Shown here: in pieces, positions 28,701 through 40,276 of the stretch | Position numbering within the stretch: position 1 is the first letter of the stretch | How the letters are laid out: the number at the start of each line of letters is the position of its first letter | NCBI RefSeq assembly: GCF_900166625.1 | Contig: NZ_LT800499.1 | Location: 4,149,827-4,213,826, forward strand | Reading direction: 5' to 3' | DNA: 64,000 nt | Source of the DNA: Halobacillus massiliensis | GTDB taxonomy: Bacteria; Bacillota; Bacilli; Bacillales; Halobacillaceae | The notes under the pieces: model-generated | Databases searched by the model: none | Told to the model about the DNA's origin: nothing | Seen by the model: only the letters and a program-made list of their open reading frames with translations | Position numbers and translations under genes: made by a program

Positions 28701-28733
28701 AAAAGACCCCCAACCAAATAGGTTGAGAGCCTT
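28701..28733 (-). terminator. Terminator of the rplM-rpsI unit
   Basis: Minus strand: AGGCTCTCAACC pairs (with G-U pairs) with GGTTGGGGGTCT, followed by TTTTT. It closes the superoperon, facing the cotJ terminator. Confidence 0.85.
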
Positions 28734-28748
28734 TGAAACGTTGATATC

Positions 28749-29141
28749 TTAACGTTTTGAGAACTGTGGAGCACGACGAGCACCTTTAAGACCGTATTTC
28801 TTACGTTCTTTCATACGTGCGTCACGTGTTAGAAGTCCTGCGCGCTTAAGTGGTGTGCGGTATTCAGGGTCTGCTTGAAGCAGAGCACGAGCGATTCCGT
28901 GACGGATCGCACCAGCTTGACCAGTGAAACCTCCACCATTTACGTTTACATATACATCATAGTTACCTTCAGTTTCTGTAACAGCTAAAGGCTGCTTCAG
29001 AATCGTACGAAGTGTTTCATATGGGAAAAAGTCTTCAGCATCACGCTTGTTAACAACTACACGTCCAGTTCCAGGAACAAGACGTACACGAGCTGTTGAC
29101 TTTTTACGACGTCCAGTACCGTAATATTGTACTTGTGCCAC
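28749..29141 (-). CDS. rpsI: 30S ribosomal protein S9
   Basis: 130 aa, the same length as B. subtilis S9, starting [12 protein letters not shown] and ending in the characteristic RRAPQFSKR tail that reaches toward the P-site tRNA. The GTG at 29141 lies 9 nt behind GGGAGG; the in-frame TTG two codons earlier is too close to that site. Last gene of the ribosomal-protein array, behind rplM. Confidence 0.97.
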   Translation of the reverse strand: MAQVQYYGTGRRKKSTARVRLVPGTGRVVVNKRDAEDFFPYETLRTILKQPLAVTETEGNYDVYVNVNGGGFTGQAGAIRHGIARALLQADPEYRTPLKRAGLLTRDARMKERKKYGLKGARRAPQFSKR

Positions 29142-29161
29142 TCTCAATTACCTCCCTTTTA

Positions 29162-29599
29162 TTATCCGCGAAGCTCGTAAACTTCTGGTTGTTGTGCTTC
29201 ATGCTTGTGCTCAGATCCAGCATATACATGAAGTTTTTTGCCCATTTTGCGTCCTAGGCTTCCTTTAGGCAGCATCCCTTTAACAGCAAGCTCAAGCATT
29301 TGCTCAGGGTATTTATTACGCATTTCGTTAGCTGTACGCTGTTTCAAACCACCTGGGTGATTTGAGTGACGGTAATAAATTTTGTCGTTCAGTTTGTTAC
29401 CAGTTAGTTCAATTTTTTCTGCATTGATAATGATGACATGGTCTCCAGTATCAACATGTGGTGTATACGTAGGTTTGTTCTTACCGCGAAGGATGGAAGC
29501 AACCTCACTAGCTAGACGACCAAGTGTCTGGCCAGCAGCGTCCACTACGTACCACTTGCGTTCAACGTTGTTTTCATTTGCCATGAAAGTTGTGCGCAT
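29162..29599 (-). CDS. rplM: 50S ribosomal protein L13
   Basis: 145 aa, equal to the B. subtilis protein, with [32 protein letters not shown] and the C-terminal [13 protein letters not shown]13 is an early-assembly protein of the large subunit. The ATG follows CAGGAGGG. It is co-transcribed with rpsI (20-bp gap), and its long leader probably forms the L13 autoregulatory element. Confidence 0.97.
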   Translation of the reverse strand: MRTTFMANENNVERKWYVVDAAGQTLGRLASEVASILRGKNKPTYTPHVDTGDHVIIINAEKIELTGNKLNDKIYYRHSNHPGGLKQRTANEMRNKYPEQMLELAVKGMLPKGSLGRKMGKKLHVYAGSEHKHEAQQPEVYELRG

Positions 29600-29619
29600 A
29601 TCGGTTTCCCTCCTGAATT

Positions 29620-29703
29620 GTTATCTTCACAAAGCTCATTTTCATAATTTATCTCAATACGATTAGTTTCCGGGGCTAATCGTGGTATAGAAATAAAATG
29701 CCA
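29620..29703 (-). promoter_or_regulatory. Probable L13 leader (autogenous control)
   Basis: The transcript from the rplM promoter would begin with an untranslated leader of about 105 nt containing the hairpin ACGATTAG-CCCCGGAAA-CTAATCGT (29660-29690). An L13 leader is a known RNA family upstream of rplM in low-GC Gram-positives. The exact fold could not be tested here. Confidence 0.45.
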
Positions 29704-29711
29704 TAGAATAT

Positions 29712-29739
29712 AATATAACACTCCTGTCCACGATGTCAA
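29712..29739 (-). promoter_or_regulatory. sigma-A promoter of rplM-rpsI
   Basis: Minus strand: perfect -35 TTGACA (29734-29739), a 16-nt spacer and -10 TATATT (29712-29717). Confidence 0.8.
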
Positions 29740-29770
29740 GAGCAAACGCAAGGAAACGTTGTATTTTTGT

Positions 29771-29896
29771 AAGAAAAGTGGAAACGGCCTGGTAGACACG
29801 ACACGCATAAGCAAAATGCCGTAATCGGAAGGTCTTTCCCGATGCAGGTAGATTGCTTATGTCGCGAGTGTCTGGCCGTTGGAACTGGACACAAGA
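29771..29896. repeat. Palindromic intergenic repeat upstream of the rplM promoter
   Basis: Imperfect inverted repeat. GGCCTGGTAGACACGACACG plus CATAAGCAA on the left faces TTGCTTATGTCGCGAGTG plus TCTGGCC on the right, with a central GGAAGGTCTTTCC palindrome. It resembles a dispersed Bacillaceae element (AGCGCCTAGCCCCTCG...CAGGCGCTT type) but is a different family from the 27.1-27.6 kb repeats. Confidence 0.6.
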
Positions 29897-29933
29897 AGCC
29901 AAGTAGCCGCGAGCTTTGCTTTTATCATTAAAA

Positions 29934-30674
29934 TTAGTAATTCACTTTCCACAAAAACAGTCCATGCGGGGGGGCGGTTTTCCCCGCTGCCTCCCGGTTC
30001 CTGGCTTCAATCATTTTAAGAATTTCTTCAGGCTGGCGTTCACCCCGTCCAATCTCAAGAAGTGTACCTACTAAAATGCGGACCATGTTGTATAAAAAGC
30101 CGCTTCCTTTAAAAATGAATACAAGCTCCGGTCCGTCTGCCTCAATAGCCGCCTGGTGAATGGTACGGACCTTGCTTCCTTTAATATCTGTCCTTGAGGA
30201 ACAAAAAGTTGTAAAGTCATGTTCCCCTTCGATGAGGGAGCATGCCTTACTTATTGCCTCCACATCCAGATGCCTTTTTTCATGAAGGTAAAAGTGACGG
30301 CGAAACAGGTCAGGCTCCTGATGATTCCAAACGAAATAGCGATATTCCTTTCCTGTTGTATCATAGCGTGCATGAAAATCGGGATCCGCTTCTTCTACTT
30401 CCGCTATATGAATATCAGTGGGAATCATAGCGTTCAGCGCCCGCTTCCAGTTATCTTCAGGAATTTGAAATGGTGTATCGAAGTGAATGACCTGGCCTCT
30501 GGCGTGGACTCCGGAATCCGTACGGCCGGAAGCTGTGATCTTCACTTTATCGCCTTTATGCATAGCGCTCAGCGCTTTTTCAAGTTCAGCCTGCACGGTA
30601 TTTCCGTTTGGCTGAACTTGATAGCCCGCATATTGAGTTCCATCATATTCGAGTCTGCACTTTAGTCGTCGCAT
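29934..30674 (-). CDS. truA: tRNA pseudouridine(38-40) synthase TruA
   Basis: 246 aa, full length. The catalytic Asp53 lies in SGRTDSGVHARGQV, and the C-terminal half has FLYNMVRILVGTLLEIGRG, which is typical of TruA. It converts U38, U39 and U40 of many tRNA anticodon arms to pseudouridine. The ATG follows CGGAGGAC. It follows ecfT by 16 bp and probably shares its transcript; rplM downstream has its own promoter. Confidence 0.97.
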   Translation of the reverse strand: MRRLKCRLEYDGTQYAGYQVQPNGNTVQAELEKALSAMHKGDKVKITASGRTDSGVHARGQVIHFDTPFQIPEDNWKRALNAMIPTDIHIAEVEEADPDFHARYDTTGKEYRYFVWNHQEPDLFRRHFYLHEKRHLDVEAISKACSLIEGEHDFTTFCSSRTDIKGSKVRTIHQAAIEADGPELVFIFKGSGFLYNMVRILVGTLLEIGRGERQPEEILKMIEARNREAAGKTAPPHGLFLWKVNY

Positions 30675-30690
30675 CGTTTAGTCCTCCGCT

Positions 30691-31488
30691 TCAGCTTCTT
30701 GTTAAAAACATTCCAATGGCTGCCACTATAAACACCGCACAGCCAATATAATCTATACGTCCGACGCGGAGCTCCCTCAACTTCGTTCGTCCTTCCCCTC
30801 CTCGGTAACCGCGTGCCTCCATGGCCATAGCGAGCTCCTCAGCGCGTTTAAACGCACTGACAAACAAAGGGACCAGCAATGGGATAATTGCCTTTATACG
30901 CTCTTTAAATGATCCTGTGCGAAAGTCCACACCTCTTGATGCCTGTGCTTTTGAGATTTTTTCAGTTTCCTGCATAAGCGTAGGAATAAATCTCAGTGAA
31001 ATCGACATCATTAAAGCAAGCTCATGGACGGGAAAGCGAACTTTTTTGAGCGGACCTAATAACGCTTCGATTGCATCGGTTATCTCAATCGGCGTTGTCG
31101 TTAAAGTGAGGAGCGAGGTTACAAGAATCAAAAGGAAGAATCTAAGGGAAATGGCTGCCCCTTGAATTACCGCTCCTTCATACAGCTCCCATCCTGCAAA
31201 GGAAAAGAGCACATCGCCTTCTTTCGTAACAAATAAATGCAATAGGAATGTAAAAGCGATCAGAAACCAGACAGGCTTCAGTCCTTTTAAAATATAAGGT
31301 AATCGGATTCTCGTGGCCGTCGCGCTTCCTACAGCGAACAGTGTCAACAGCCCATAGCTCATAACAGAATTAGCAAAGAAAACGATGATGACAAAAAAGA
31401 ATATAATAGCGATCTTCGTACGCGGGTCCAGTTTATGAACAGGTGACTGTCCAGGGATATACTGACCGATCATCATAGAACTACTCAT
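30691..31488 (-). CDS. ecfT: ECF transporter transmembrane protein EcfT
   Basis: A 265-aa membrane protein with about five to six hydrophobic segments. Two cytoplasmic coupling-helix motifs, ASRG and EARG, are used to dock on the two ATPases. It scaffolds energy-coupling-factor transporters for vitamins and trace metals; the substrate-binding S component is encoded elsewhere and cannot be predicted here. The start follows GGGAGG and overlaps the end of ecfA2 by 8 nt. Confidence 0.95.
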   Translation of the reverse strand: MSSSMMIGQYIPGQSPVHKLDPRTKIAIIFFFVIIVFFANSVMSYGLLTLFAVGSATATRIRLPYILKGLKPVWFLIAFTFLLHLFVTKEGDVLFSFAGWELYEGAVIQGAAISLRFFLLILVTSLLTLTTTPIEITDAIEALLGPLKKVRFPVHELALMMSISLRFIPTLMQETEKISKAQASRGVDFRTGSFKERIKAIIPLLVPLFVSAFKRAEELAMAMEARGYRGGEGRTKLRELRVGRIDYIGCAVFIVAAIGMFLTRS

Positions 31489-32353
31489 GACCGTTTCCTC
31501 CCTTCACCCATTGTGCCAATTCCTTTGCTAATTCCGTTAAGGACTGACCTCTGTATGGTATCTGTACCCCTAGCTTCTCTTCCGTCTTATTTAAGAACTC
31601 AATCACTTCTGGAACGTCAAGCTCTACCTTATCCAGTGCTGCCCTATCTCTAAAGATTTCTAAAGGGGTTCCCTGACGATAAACCGTCCCTTTGTTCAGG
31701 ATGACAATATGATCGGCATACGCTAACGCATCCTCCATGCTGTGAGTCACTAATACGGTTGTTAAACCTTTTTCTTTATGAAGTCGGGAGAACATGTCCA
31801 TGATTTCCTTTTGACCTCTGGGATCTAAACCAGCTGTCGGTTCATCTAATACAATGACTTCAGGATTCATAGCCAGCACACCAGAGATTGCTACTCTTCT
31901 CATCTGCCCTCCGCTTAAATCGAACGGTGAGCGGTCGAGCAGCTCTTCATTCAGGTGAACAGCTTCTATAGCTTCTTTTGTGCGTTTTTTAATTTCAGCT
32001 TCTTCTACTCCAAAGTTTGAGGGCCCAAACGCAATATCTTTCCTTACCGTTTCTTCAAACAGCTGGTGTTCCGGGTACTGAAAGACGACACCGACCTTTT
32101 CACGAAGCTGACGAAGCTGTTTATTCTTCTCCCCTGCCTCGAGGACATACGGACCTACGGTGACTTTGCCGGCTGTTGGACGTATTAATCCATTTAAATG
32201 CTGAATTAATGTAGATTTCCCGGAACCGGTATGGCCGATGACAGCAACAAATGATCCTGCCGGGACATTAAAACTGATATCATCGAGGGCTTTATGTTCA
32301 AATGGGCTGTCAGGCTGATAGACATAGCTTACCTTATCGAACGTAATGTCCAT
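31481..32353 (-). CDS. ecfA2: ECF transporter ATPase EcfA2
   Basis: A 290-aa ABC ATPase with Walker [10 protein letters not shown] (about 40-48), Q-loop [10 protein letters not shown], signature LSGGQMRR, Walker B VIVLDEPT and the H-loop VTHSMED. It pairs with EcfA1 to form the asymmetric ATPase pair of the ECF module. The start ATG, behind TTGGAGGAAC, lies inside the end of ecfA1 (25-bp overlap), indicating translational coupling. The C-terminal extension after the H-loop is typical of ECF ATPases. Confidence 0.96.
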   Translation of the reverse strand: MDITFDKVSYVYQPDSPFEHKALDDISFNVPAGSFVAVIGHTGSGKSTLIQHLNGLIRPTAGKVTVGPYVLEAGEKNKQLRQLREKVGVVFQYPEHQLFEETVRKDIAFGPSNFGVEEAEIKKRTKEAIEAVHLNEELLDRSPFDLSGGQMRRVAISGVLAMNPEVIVLDEPTAGLDPRGQKEIMDMFSRLHKEKGLTTVLVTHSMEDALAYADHIVILNKGTVYRQGTPLEIFRDRAALDKVELDVPEVIEFLNKTEEKLGVQIPYRGQSLTELAKELAQWVKGGNGHE

Positions 32354-33168
32354 AGTTCCTCCAATAACTCCTGGTGATTAAGTGGCTCACGTGACAAAGA
32401 CAGACCAGCAGAATTTAGTTCCCCTGCAAGCTTTGCTACAAATGGAGTATCTAAGCCAATTTCTACTAACTTCTCTTTTTCCGCGAACAATTCTCTTGGT
32501 GCTGTCGACATCCAGACCTCTCCCTTATTCATGACAAGTACACGATCGGCTTTTGTTACTTCCTGAAGATCGTGTGTAATTGTAATAAGAGATAGCTCCC
32601 GCTGTTCTTTCACATCAAGAATTGTATTCATGATTTCTTTTCTGCCTTTAGGGTCAAGCATAGCAGTCGCTTCATCAAGAATAATGTATTTAGGTGACAC
32701 CGCCAGCACACTGGCAATGGCTACACGCTGCTTTTGACCTCCAGAGAGCCTATGGGGTTCGTGCAACTCATAATCTGTCATTTTCACTGCTGAGAGGCTC
32801 TCTTTAATTCGCTTGGCCATGACTTCCCTTACCAGGCCATGGTTTTCCATGCCAAAAGCTACATCATCGCGGACGGTGGTTCCAACAAATTGGTTATCGG
32901 GGTTTTGAAAGACCATTCCTACATTCTTTCTTATATCCCACACCGTTTCTCTGCTTACTTTCGTTCCATTCACAAAAATTTCGCCTTCCTGGGGAAACAA
33001 TAACCCATTCATTAACTTAGCAATGGTAGATTTCCCGGAACCGTTATGACCAATAACGGCGACCCATTCACTGGAGGGAATCGTAAAACTTACATTACGC
33101 AGTACCCAAGGGCCTTCTTCCTGATAGCGAAAAGAAACGTTTCTAAACTCAATCTCGCTTTTCTCCAT
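32329..33168 (-). CDS. ecfA1: ECF transporter ATPase EcfA1
   Basis: A 279-aa ABC ATPase with Walker [11 protein letters not shown]-loop [11 protein letters not shown], signature LSGGQKQR, Walker B YIILDEAT and H-loop ITHDLQEV. The start was placed at the ATG (protein [13 protein letters not shown]) because GGAGG lies 9 nt ahead; the frame continues 16 codons further without a site. First gene of ecfA1-ecfA2-ecfT-truA, separated from rplQ by a terminator. Confidence 0.96.
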   Translation of the reverse strand: MEKSEIEFRNVSFRYQEEGPWVLRNVSFTIPSSEWVAVIGHNGSGKSTIAKLMNGLLFPQEGEIFVNGTKVSRETVWDIRKNVGMVFQNPDNQFVGTTVRDDVAFGMENHGLVREVMAKRIKESLSAVKMTDYELHEPHRLSGGQKQRVAIASVLAVSPKYIILDEATAMLDPKGRKEIMNTILDVKEQRELSLITITHDLQEVTKADRVLVMNKGEVWMSTAPRELFAEKEKLVEIGLDTPFVAKLAGELNSAGLSLSREPLNHQELLEELWTLRSIR

Positions 33169-33260
33169 TAGGCTTTTCCTCCAAGCCGCTATTTCCCAGG
33201 AAATAAATTTCATCATTCCCCGATAAAATGCGACATATTATCAGTATCCTTAAGACAATA

Positions 33261-33309
33261 AAAAAAGGGCTGGAGTTAACCTCTCGACGAGATTGAAGTC
33301 CTGCCCTTT
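33261..33309 (-). terminator. Terminator of the alpha operon after rplQ
   Basis: Minus strand: AAAGGGC...GCCCTTT outer stem with an inner GGA-TT-AA-CTC/GAG-TT-A-TCC helix and a T7 run. It marks the end of the long S10-spc-alpha transcript. Confidence 0.8.
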
Positions 33310-33330
33310 AATACCCATTTTATGATGACA

Positions 33331-33690
33331 TTACACAAGTTCGATAATTGCCATCTTCGCTCCGTCACCTTTACGCTCGCCTAATTTAAGCACACGAGTG
33401 TAACCACCTTGGCGTTCTTCATAGCGTGGCGCGATGTCAGAAAACAGCTTTTGAAGGGCTGTTTGATCTCCTTCTTCATTCGCATCCGCTTTGTAAAGGA
33501 ACGACTCAGCTTGACGACGAGCATGAAGGTCGCCGCGCTTACCTAGAGTAATCATCTTTTCAACAACAGAGCGAAGTTCTTTAGCTTTAGCTTCAGTTGT
33601 TTCGATACGTTCATGAATGATCAAGTCTGTCGCCAGGTTGCGAAGCAGCGCCATACGTTGATCAGTAGTACGTCCTAATTTTCTAGCCAT
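33331..33690 (-). CDS. rplQ: 50S ribosomal protein L17
   Basis: 119 aa with the N-terminal signature [20 protein letters not shown] and ending MAIIELV. L17 lies near the exit of the polypeptide tunnel. It follows rpoA by 45 bp and ends the alpha operon. Confidence 0.97.
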   Translation of the reverse strand: MARKLGRTTDQRMALLRNLATDLIIHERIETTEAKAKELRSVVEKMITLGKRGDLHARRQAESFLYKADANEEGDQTALQKLFSDIAPRYEERQGGYTRVLKLGERKGDGAKMAIIELV

Positions 33691-33735
33691 AGATTATCCC
33701 TCCCTTATAGGAAACTCTTAGATGTTATCTATTGA

Positions 33736-34680
33736 TTAATCTTCTTTTCTTAAACCTAATCCAAGCTCATCCAGCTTGTGTTTCACTTCTTCAAGAGACT
33801 TACGTCCAAGGTTACGAACTTTCATCATATCGTCTTCAGACTTATTCGCAAGCTCCTGCACTGTATTGATTCCAGCACGCTTCAAGCAGTTATAAGAGCG
33901 AACAGACAAATCAAGCTCTTCGATCGTCATCTCAAGAACTTTTTCTTTTTGGTCCTCTTCTTTTTCAACCATAATTTCAGCTTTTTGAGCTTCATCTGTA
34001 AGGCCTACAAAGATGTTGAGGTGCTCCATATAGATTTTCGCTCCAAGTGAGATCGCTTCTTCAGGGCGAATGCTGCCATCCGTCCATACATCTAACGTCA
34101 ATTTATCATAGTTAGATGTTTGTCCGATACGCGTATTCTCTACTTGATACGTTACACGGGATACAGGGGTGAAAATGGAATCCACAGGGATTACGCCAAT
34201 TGGTAAATCATCGTGATTATTACCTTCAGCTGGGCGATACCCGCGGCCGCGTTCAGCGGTAATACGCATACGCAAAGGCGTATTGCTATCTAGAGTAGCG
34301 ATATGAAGGTCTGGGTTCAGCACTTCTACATCACTATCATGCGTAATATCAGCTGCAGTTACCTTACCTTCAGTCTGTACATCAATCTCTAAAGTCTTTT
34401 CTTCGTCTGAATAAATCTTCAAAGCTAGTTTCTTTAGATTTAGTACGACAGTTGTTACATCTTCTACAACACCATCAATAGTTGAGAACTCGTGAAGTAC
34501 CCCGTCAATTTGAACAGATGTAACAGCTGAGCCAGGTAATGAGGATAATAGAATACGACGTAAGGAGTTACCTAGAGTTGTACCATATCCACGCTCAAGC
34601 GGTTCAACGACAAATTTACCGAATGTGGAATCACTACTGATCTCAACCGGTTCAATTTTTGGCTTTTCAATTTCGATCAT
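33736..34680 (-). CDS. rpoA: RNA polymerase alpha subunit
   Basis: 314 aa, full length. The N-terminal domain (about 1-230) dimerises and nucleates core assembly, with [17 protein letters not shown] near residue 33. A Glu/Lys-rich linker follows, then the C-terminal domain (about 245-314) that contacts UP elements and activators ([20 protein letters not shown]). An A-rich UP-like tract ahead of rrn P1 would be one target. It follows rpsK with a 170-bp gap that contains a possible promoter. Confidence 0.98.
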   Translation of the reverse strand: MIEIEKPKIEPVEISSDSTFGKFVVEPLERGYGTTLGNSLRRILLSSLPGSAVTSVQIDGVLHEFSTIDGVVEDVTTVVLNLKKLALKIYSDEEKTLEIDVQTEGKVTAADITHDSDVEVLNPDLHIATLDSNTPLRMRITAERGRGYRPAEGNNHDDLPIGVIPVDSIFTPVSRVTYQVENTRIGQTSNYDKLTLDVWTDGSIRPEEAISLGAKIYMEHLNIFVGLTDEAQKAEIMVEKEEDQKEKVLEMTIEELDLSVRSYNCLKRAGINTVQELANKSEDDMMKVRNLGRKSLEEVKHKLDELGLGLRKED

Positions 34681-34805
34681 TTAAACATAACCCTCCTTCA
34701 AAACGTCGAAACCCCGGTTAGACCATGTCTAACCGAAATTCCTCAGGTAGGCAGTCGAATGGGACACTACAATAAGACTGTCTATGGCGATGCTATTTAA
34801 AAGCT

Positions 34806-34834
34806 ATCATACCCCATTATAGACAGGGTTACAA
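34806..34834 (-). promoter_or_regulatory. Possible internal promoter for rpoA-rplQ
   Basis: Minus strand: -35 TTGTAA (34829-34834), a 17-nt spacer and -10 TATGAT (34806-34811). It lies in the unusually long rpsK-rpoA gap. A hairpin CGGTTAGAC/GTCTAACCG follows at 34713-34733. Confidence 0.5.
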
Positions 34835-34851
34835 ATTCTATACAGAATTTA

Positions 34852-35247
34852 TTATACGCGACGACGTTTTGGCGGACGGCAACCATTGTGTGGTACTGGA
34901 GTTACATCACGAATTGCCGTGATCTCAAGACCTGCAGCCTGCAGAGAACGAATCGCTGCTTCACGACCAGCGCCAGGGCCTTTAACAGTAACTTCTAGAG
35001 TTTTCATTCCGTTATCCATAGCGTCTTTCGCAGCGGCTTCAGCAGCCATTTGTGCAGCAAATGGAGTAGACTTACGGGAACCTTTAAAACCAAGAGATCC
35101 AGCACTGCTCCATGTGATTACGTTACCTTGTACGTCGGTGATCGTTACGATCGTGTTATTAAAAGTTGAGCGGATGTGCGCTACTCCACTCTCAATATTC
35201 TTTTTCACGCGACGCTTACGACTACGAGTGTTTCCTTTACGTGCCAT
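34852..35247 (-). CDS. rpsK: 30S ribosomal protein S11
   Basis: 131 aa with [15 protein letters not shown] and the C-terminal [19 protein letters not shown]11 forms part of the platform near the E site. It follows rpsM in the alpha operon. Confidence 0.98.
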   Translation of the reverse strand: MARKGNTRSRKRRVKKNIESGVAHIRSTFNNTIVTITDVQGNVITWSSAGSLGFKGSRKSTPFAAQMAAEAAAKDAMDNGMKTLEVTVKGPGAGREAAIRSLQAAGLEITAIRDVTPVPHNGCRPPKRRRV

Positions 35248-35272
35248 GTAGATATACCTCCTTTATTTCTTA

Positions 35273-35638
35273 TTACTTACGCTTATTAGCTACCGTACGA
35301 CGTGGTCCTTTACGAGTACGAGAGTTGTTTTTTGTTTTTTGTCCACGAACTGGAAGTCCGCGACGGTGACGAATGCCACGGTATGAACCGATCTCAATTA
35401 AACGCTTGATGTTAAGAGACTTTTCACGGCGAAGGTCACCTTCAACGTTGTACTGATCAACAGCTTTACGAATCTTACCTAGTTCATCTTCCGTAAGATC
35501 GCGTACACGAGTATTCTCAGAAACTCCAGCTTCAGCTAGAATTTCGCTGGCCAGTGAACTACCAATACCATAGATATAAGTTAGTGATATTACGACTCGC
35601 TTGTCGCGAGGAACATCAACACCTGCTATACGTGCCAT
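35273..35638 (-). CDS. rpsM: 30S ribosomal protein S13
   Basis: 121 aa starting [20 protein letters not shown], with a basic C-terminal tail ([16 protein letters not shown]) that reaches the P-site tRNA. It bridges the small-subunit head and the large subunit. Confidence 0.98.
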   Translation of the reverse strand: MARIAGVDVPRDKRVVISLTYIYGIGSSLASEILAEAGVSENTRVRDLTEDELGKIRKAVDQYNVEGDLRREKSLNIKRLIEIGSYRGIRHRRGLPVRGQKTKNNSRTRKGPRRTVANKRK

Positions 35639-35660
35639 AGGATACGTGCACCTCCTTTAC

Positions 35661-35804
<144 letters not shown>

Positions 35805-35808
35805 TTAT

Positions 35809-36027
35809 TTATTTATAACGGTACGTAATACGTCCTTTAGTTAAATCATACGGGGAAAGTTCTACCGTTACTTTGTCTCCAGGTAAAATACGAATGAAGT
35901 GCATACGAATTTTACCAGATACGTGGGCAAGAACGGTGTGTCCGTTCTCCAGCTCTACCTTGAATTGTGCGTTAGGCAGAGTCTCAACAATAGTTCCTTC
36001 CACCTCAATTACATCGTCTTTCGCCAT
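35809..36027 (-). CDS. infA: Translation initiation factor IF-1
   Basis: 72 aa, a single OB-fold S1 domain: [20 protein letters not shown] at the start and [14 protein letters not shown] at the end. It binds the A site of the 30S subunit during initiation. The start overlaps the end of the KOW-domain gene by 23 bp. Confidence 0.98.
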   Translation of the reverse strand: MAKDDVIEVEGTIVETLPNAQFKVELENGHTVLAHVSGKIRMHFIRILPGDKVTVELSPYDLTKGRITYRYK

Positions 36028-36340
36028 CGAGTTGATCTCCCTTCTCTAAATCAGTCACTTCTTCATTGACATATTTGGATACGGCAAATCGAAGCTTGCC
36101 ATTTGTGACGCGACCTGTTTCCAGAAGGCTGTTTTGGACTTCAGGAGAAACGAAATCCAAAAGCTCTACATGCTGCAGATTCTTTTTCTTGGGTCGATCA
36201 TACTTTCGTTTCTCACCGTCAGCAAGCAGCAGGAACCGGTCATCGAGAATATCGATGATTACAGCATACTGGCCTGCTTCCCGTCCTTGAACAATATGAA
36301 CAACTTGACCTAATTGCGGACTCGACTCAGATTCCTTCAA
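36005..36340 (-). CDS. ybzG: KOW-domain RNA-binding protein (YbzG-like)
   Basis: A 111-aa protein with an N-terminal KOW-type beta-barrel ([20 protein letters not shown], about 10-29) and a charged C-terminal half. Proteins of this kind sit between map and infA in Bacillaceae (B. subtilis ybzG). A ribosome-associated role is inferred from the KOW fold and position; no function is established that I know of. The start is a TTG just behind AAGGTGATC. The C-terminal part beyond about residue 85 looks longer than the usual family member. Confidence 0.8.
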   Translation of the reverse strand: MKESESSPQLGQVVHIVQGREAGQYAVIIDILDDRFLLLADGEKRKYDRPKKKNLQHVELLDFVSPEVQNSLLETGRVTNGKLRFAVSKYVNEEVTDLEKGDQLDGERRCN

Positions 36341-36356
36341 ACACGATCACCTTCAC

Positions 36357-37774
<1,418 letters not shown>

Positions 37775-37791
37775 TCATTAGCTTAAATCAT

Positions 37792-39084
37792 TTATTTAAT
37801 AAACCCTTTATAGTGGCGCTTCACAAGCTGACTTTCTAGCTGCTTCATCATCTCAAGAGCTACACCGACAACGATGAGCAATCCAGTTCCTCCGATTTGT
37901 ACACTTGGCGGCAGATTTGCTAAAGACCCAAGGATGATCGGAAGGATGGCGACAGCTGCAAGGAAAAGAGATCCTACGAACGTTAAACGGTACATCACAC
38001 GTGTTAAATACGTTTCCGTATTAGCACCTGGACGAATCCCCGGGATATACCCGCCTTGCTTCTTCAAGTTTTCAGCCATTTGTTCGGGATTAACCTGAAC
38101 AAATGTATAGAAATAAGAGAAAGCAATAATTAACGCTACGTAAATAATCATTCCCGGCCAGTTCTGGTAATCAAAAATATACTGTATCATTGAGGCCACT
38201 TCATTGCCCTCGAAGAATCCAGCAACGGTTCTTGGAGCAATAATGAAGGAGATGGCAAAGATTACTGGAATTACCCCAGCCGCATTAACCTTAATCGGCA
38301 AGTGCGTGGAATGTCCACCCACCGGCGAACGGTTAACAAGTTTCTTTGCATATTGAATCGGAATCTTACGTAAAGCCTGCTGTATAAAGATGACTCCTAC
38401 TACAACGGCTACGATTACTAAAGCAATGATTGCAATAATCACTAAGTTCAGAAACAATTCATCGCCTGCGCCAGCAATGTACTGGTCGTATAATTGGTTG
38501 ATTCCTGTCGGGATCGCAGCAACGATACCAGCAAAAATCAAAATGGAAATACCATTTCCAACGCCGTGAGACGTGATTTGCTCACCAAGCCACATTAGGA
38601 AAGCCGTTCCGCCTGTCAGTACGAGAGCAATAACCGCAAATTTTAATGGACCTGGATCAGCGATAAGCTGACCTCCGGCTAACGCATTAAAACCGATCGA
38701 CATTCCAATCGCCTGAATAAAGGCAAGAACAATCGTTCCGTAGCGGGTAAACTGAGCTAATTTTCGACGGCCCACTTCACCTTGCTTTTTCCATTCCGCA
38801 AATTTAGGAACGACATCCATCTGCAGTAACTGCATAATAATGGAGGCTGTGATATAAGGCATAATCCCCATGGCAAAGATGGAGAAGTTCTGCAGAGCAC
38901 CGCCTCCAAAAGTATTCAGAAAGCCAAACGCATTTTGTTCATCCATGAAGTTAATGGCATTCTGATCAGTAAAGGGTACAGGGATGAATGTACCTAAACG
39001 GAATACAATGAGCATGAGTAAGGTGAAGACAATCTTCCGTCGAATATCACCCACGCGCATAAAATTGGAGATTGTACGGAACAT
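37792..39084 (-). CDS. secY: Preprotein translocase subunit SecY
   Basis: A 430-aa channel protein with ten predicted membrane segments. Landmarks are an N-terminal IRRKIVFTLLMLIVFRLGTF, the plug region with GGGALQNFSIFAMGIMPYIT, and the cytoplasmic loop NLKKQGGYIPGIRPG, which meets SecA and ribosomes. It forms the SecYEG pore for protein export and insertion. Its start overlaps the stop of rplO by one base. Confidence 0.98.
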   Translation of the reverse strand: MFRTISNFMRVGDIRRKIVFTLLMLIVFRLGTFIPVPFTDQNAINFMDEQNAFGFLNTFGGGALQNFSIFAMGIMPYITASIIMQLLQMDVVPKFAEWKKQGEVGRRKLAQFTRYGTIVLAFIQAIGMSIGFNALAGGQLIADPGPLKFAVIALVLTGGTAFLMWLGEQITSHGVGNGISILIFAGIVAAIPTGINQLYDQYIAGAGDELFLNLVIIAIIALVIVAVVVGVIFIQQALRKIPIQYAKKLVNRSPVGGHSTHLPIKVNAAGVIPVIFAISFIIAPRTVAGFFEGNEVASMIQYIFDYQNWPGMIIYVALIIAFSYFYTFVQVNPEQMAENLKKQGGYIPGIRPGANTETYLTRVMYRLTFVGSLFLAAVAILPIILGSLANLPPSVQIGGTGLLIVVGVALEMMKQLESQLVKRHYKGFIK

Positions 39085-39524
39085 TAAATCACCTCAGTTT
39101 GACCGCCCGCTGCTTCAATCGCTTCTTTTGCTGAAGCAGAGAACTTATGAGCTTTCACTGTAAGTTTCTTTTCGACAGAACCTTTACCTAGAATCTTAAT
39201 GCCTGCTTTTTGTTTGCTGACAATACCAGATTCAAGCAGAAGCTCAGGAGTAACCTCAGTGCCCTCTTCAAAACGGTTAAGAGCATCAAGATTAACAATA
39301 GCGAATTCTTTACGGTGAATGTTCGTGAATCCACGTTTCGGTAAACGCTGGAATAGTGGCATTTGTCCACCTTCGAAGCCTGGACGAGTCTTGCTTCCAG
39401 AACGTTGTCCCTGACCTTTATGGCCGCGACCTGAAGTTTTACCGTTACCAGAAGCCATTCCGCGACCTACACGGTTACGCTGTTTATTGGATCCAGATAC
39501 TGGTTTAAGTTCATGCAGTTTCAT
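39084..39524 (-). CDS. rplO: 50S ribosomal protein L15
   Basis: 146 aa with the Gly/Arg-rich N-terminal arm ([20 protein letters not shown]) that threads into 23S rRNA, followed by a globular domain ending [12 protein letters not shown]. It is translationally coupled to secY. Confidence 0.98.
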   Translation of the reverse strand: MKLHELKPVSGSNKQRNRVGRGMASGNGKTSGRGHKGQGQRSGSKTRPGFEGGQMPLFQRLPKRGFTNIHRKEFAIVNLDALNRFEEGTEVTPELLLESGIVSKQKAGIKILGKGSVEKKLTVKAHKFSASAKEAIEAAGGQTEVI

Positions 39525-39554
39525 GCGAGCACCTCCTTATTGATTAATCTTTAT

Positions 39555-39737
39555 TTATACTTCTTTAACGGATACAAGGTGAGATACCTTATTAGCCATA
39601 CCTCGGATCGCCGGGTTATCTTCAAGGACGACAGATTGACGGATCTTGCTAAGACCAAGTGCTTTAACCGTTGCACGCTGATCTTTTGGTCTGCCAATAA
39701 CACTGCGCGTGAGGGTAACTTCTAACTTTTTAGCCAT
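39555..39737 (-). CDS. rpmD: 50S ribosomal protein L30
   Basis: A 60-aa small protein: [20 protein letters not shown] at the start and [10 protein letters not shown] at the end. Between rpsE and rplO as in other Firmicutes. Confidence 0.98.
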   Translation of the reverse strand: MAKKLEVTLTRSVIGRPKDQRATVKALGLSKIRQSVVLEDNPAIRGMANKVSHLVSVKEV

Positions 39738-39755
39738 TTCATTTCCCTCCTTATC

Positions 39756-40256
39756 CTACAGTTCTTCTACGGACTTCCCACGAAGACGGGCAACATCTTC
39801 TGCACGCTTAAGCTCGCTAAGCCCTGTAAGTGTCGCACGCACCATGTTAATTGGTGTGTTGGAACCAAGTGACTTAGAAAGAATGTCTTGAACACCTGAA
39901 AGTTCAAGGACAGCACGTACAGGACCACCTGCGATAATTCCAGTACCTTCTGCAGCAGGCTTCATTAGAATGCTGCCAGCACCGAATCGTCCTGTAATTT
40001 CGTGAGGAATCGTCGTATCTTTAATTGGTACAGTAATCAAATTCTTTTTCGCATCATCAATAGCCTTTTTAATCGCATCAGGTACCTCTTGTGCTTTACC
40101 TGTACCGAAACCAACATGGCCATTTTTATCACCGACAACTACCAATGCAGCAAAGCGGAAACGACGTCCACCTTTAACTACTTTTGCAACACGGTTGATT
40201 GTAACTACGCGTTCTTCAAGATCCAGTTTACTAGGGTCAATGTTTGTTGTTAGCAT
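39756..40256 (-). CDS. rpsE: 30S ribosomal protein S5
   Basis: 166 aa with an N-terminal double-stranded RNA-binding fold ([20 protein letters not shown]) and the [20 protein letters not shown] loop implicated in decoding fidelity. No residue typical of spectinomycin resistance was noticed. The ATG follows AAAGGAGGG. Confidence 0.98.
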   Translation of the reverse strand: MLTTNIDPSKLDLEERVVTINRVAKVVKGGRRFRFAALVVVGDKNGHVGFGTGKAQEVPDAIKKAIDDAKKNLITVPIKDTTIPHEITGRFGAGSILMKPAAEGTGIIAGGPVRAVLELSGVQDILSKSLGSNTPINMVRATLTGLSELKRAEDVARLRGKSVEEL

Positions 40257-40276
40257 GTATGTCCCTCCTTTAACGA

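Noticed and set aside
34713-34733. Perfect 9-bp hairpin before rpoA, considered as a terminator
   Set aside because: No T-run follows on either strand, so it is noted only as part of the leader.
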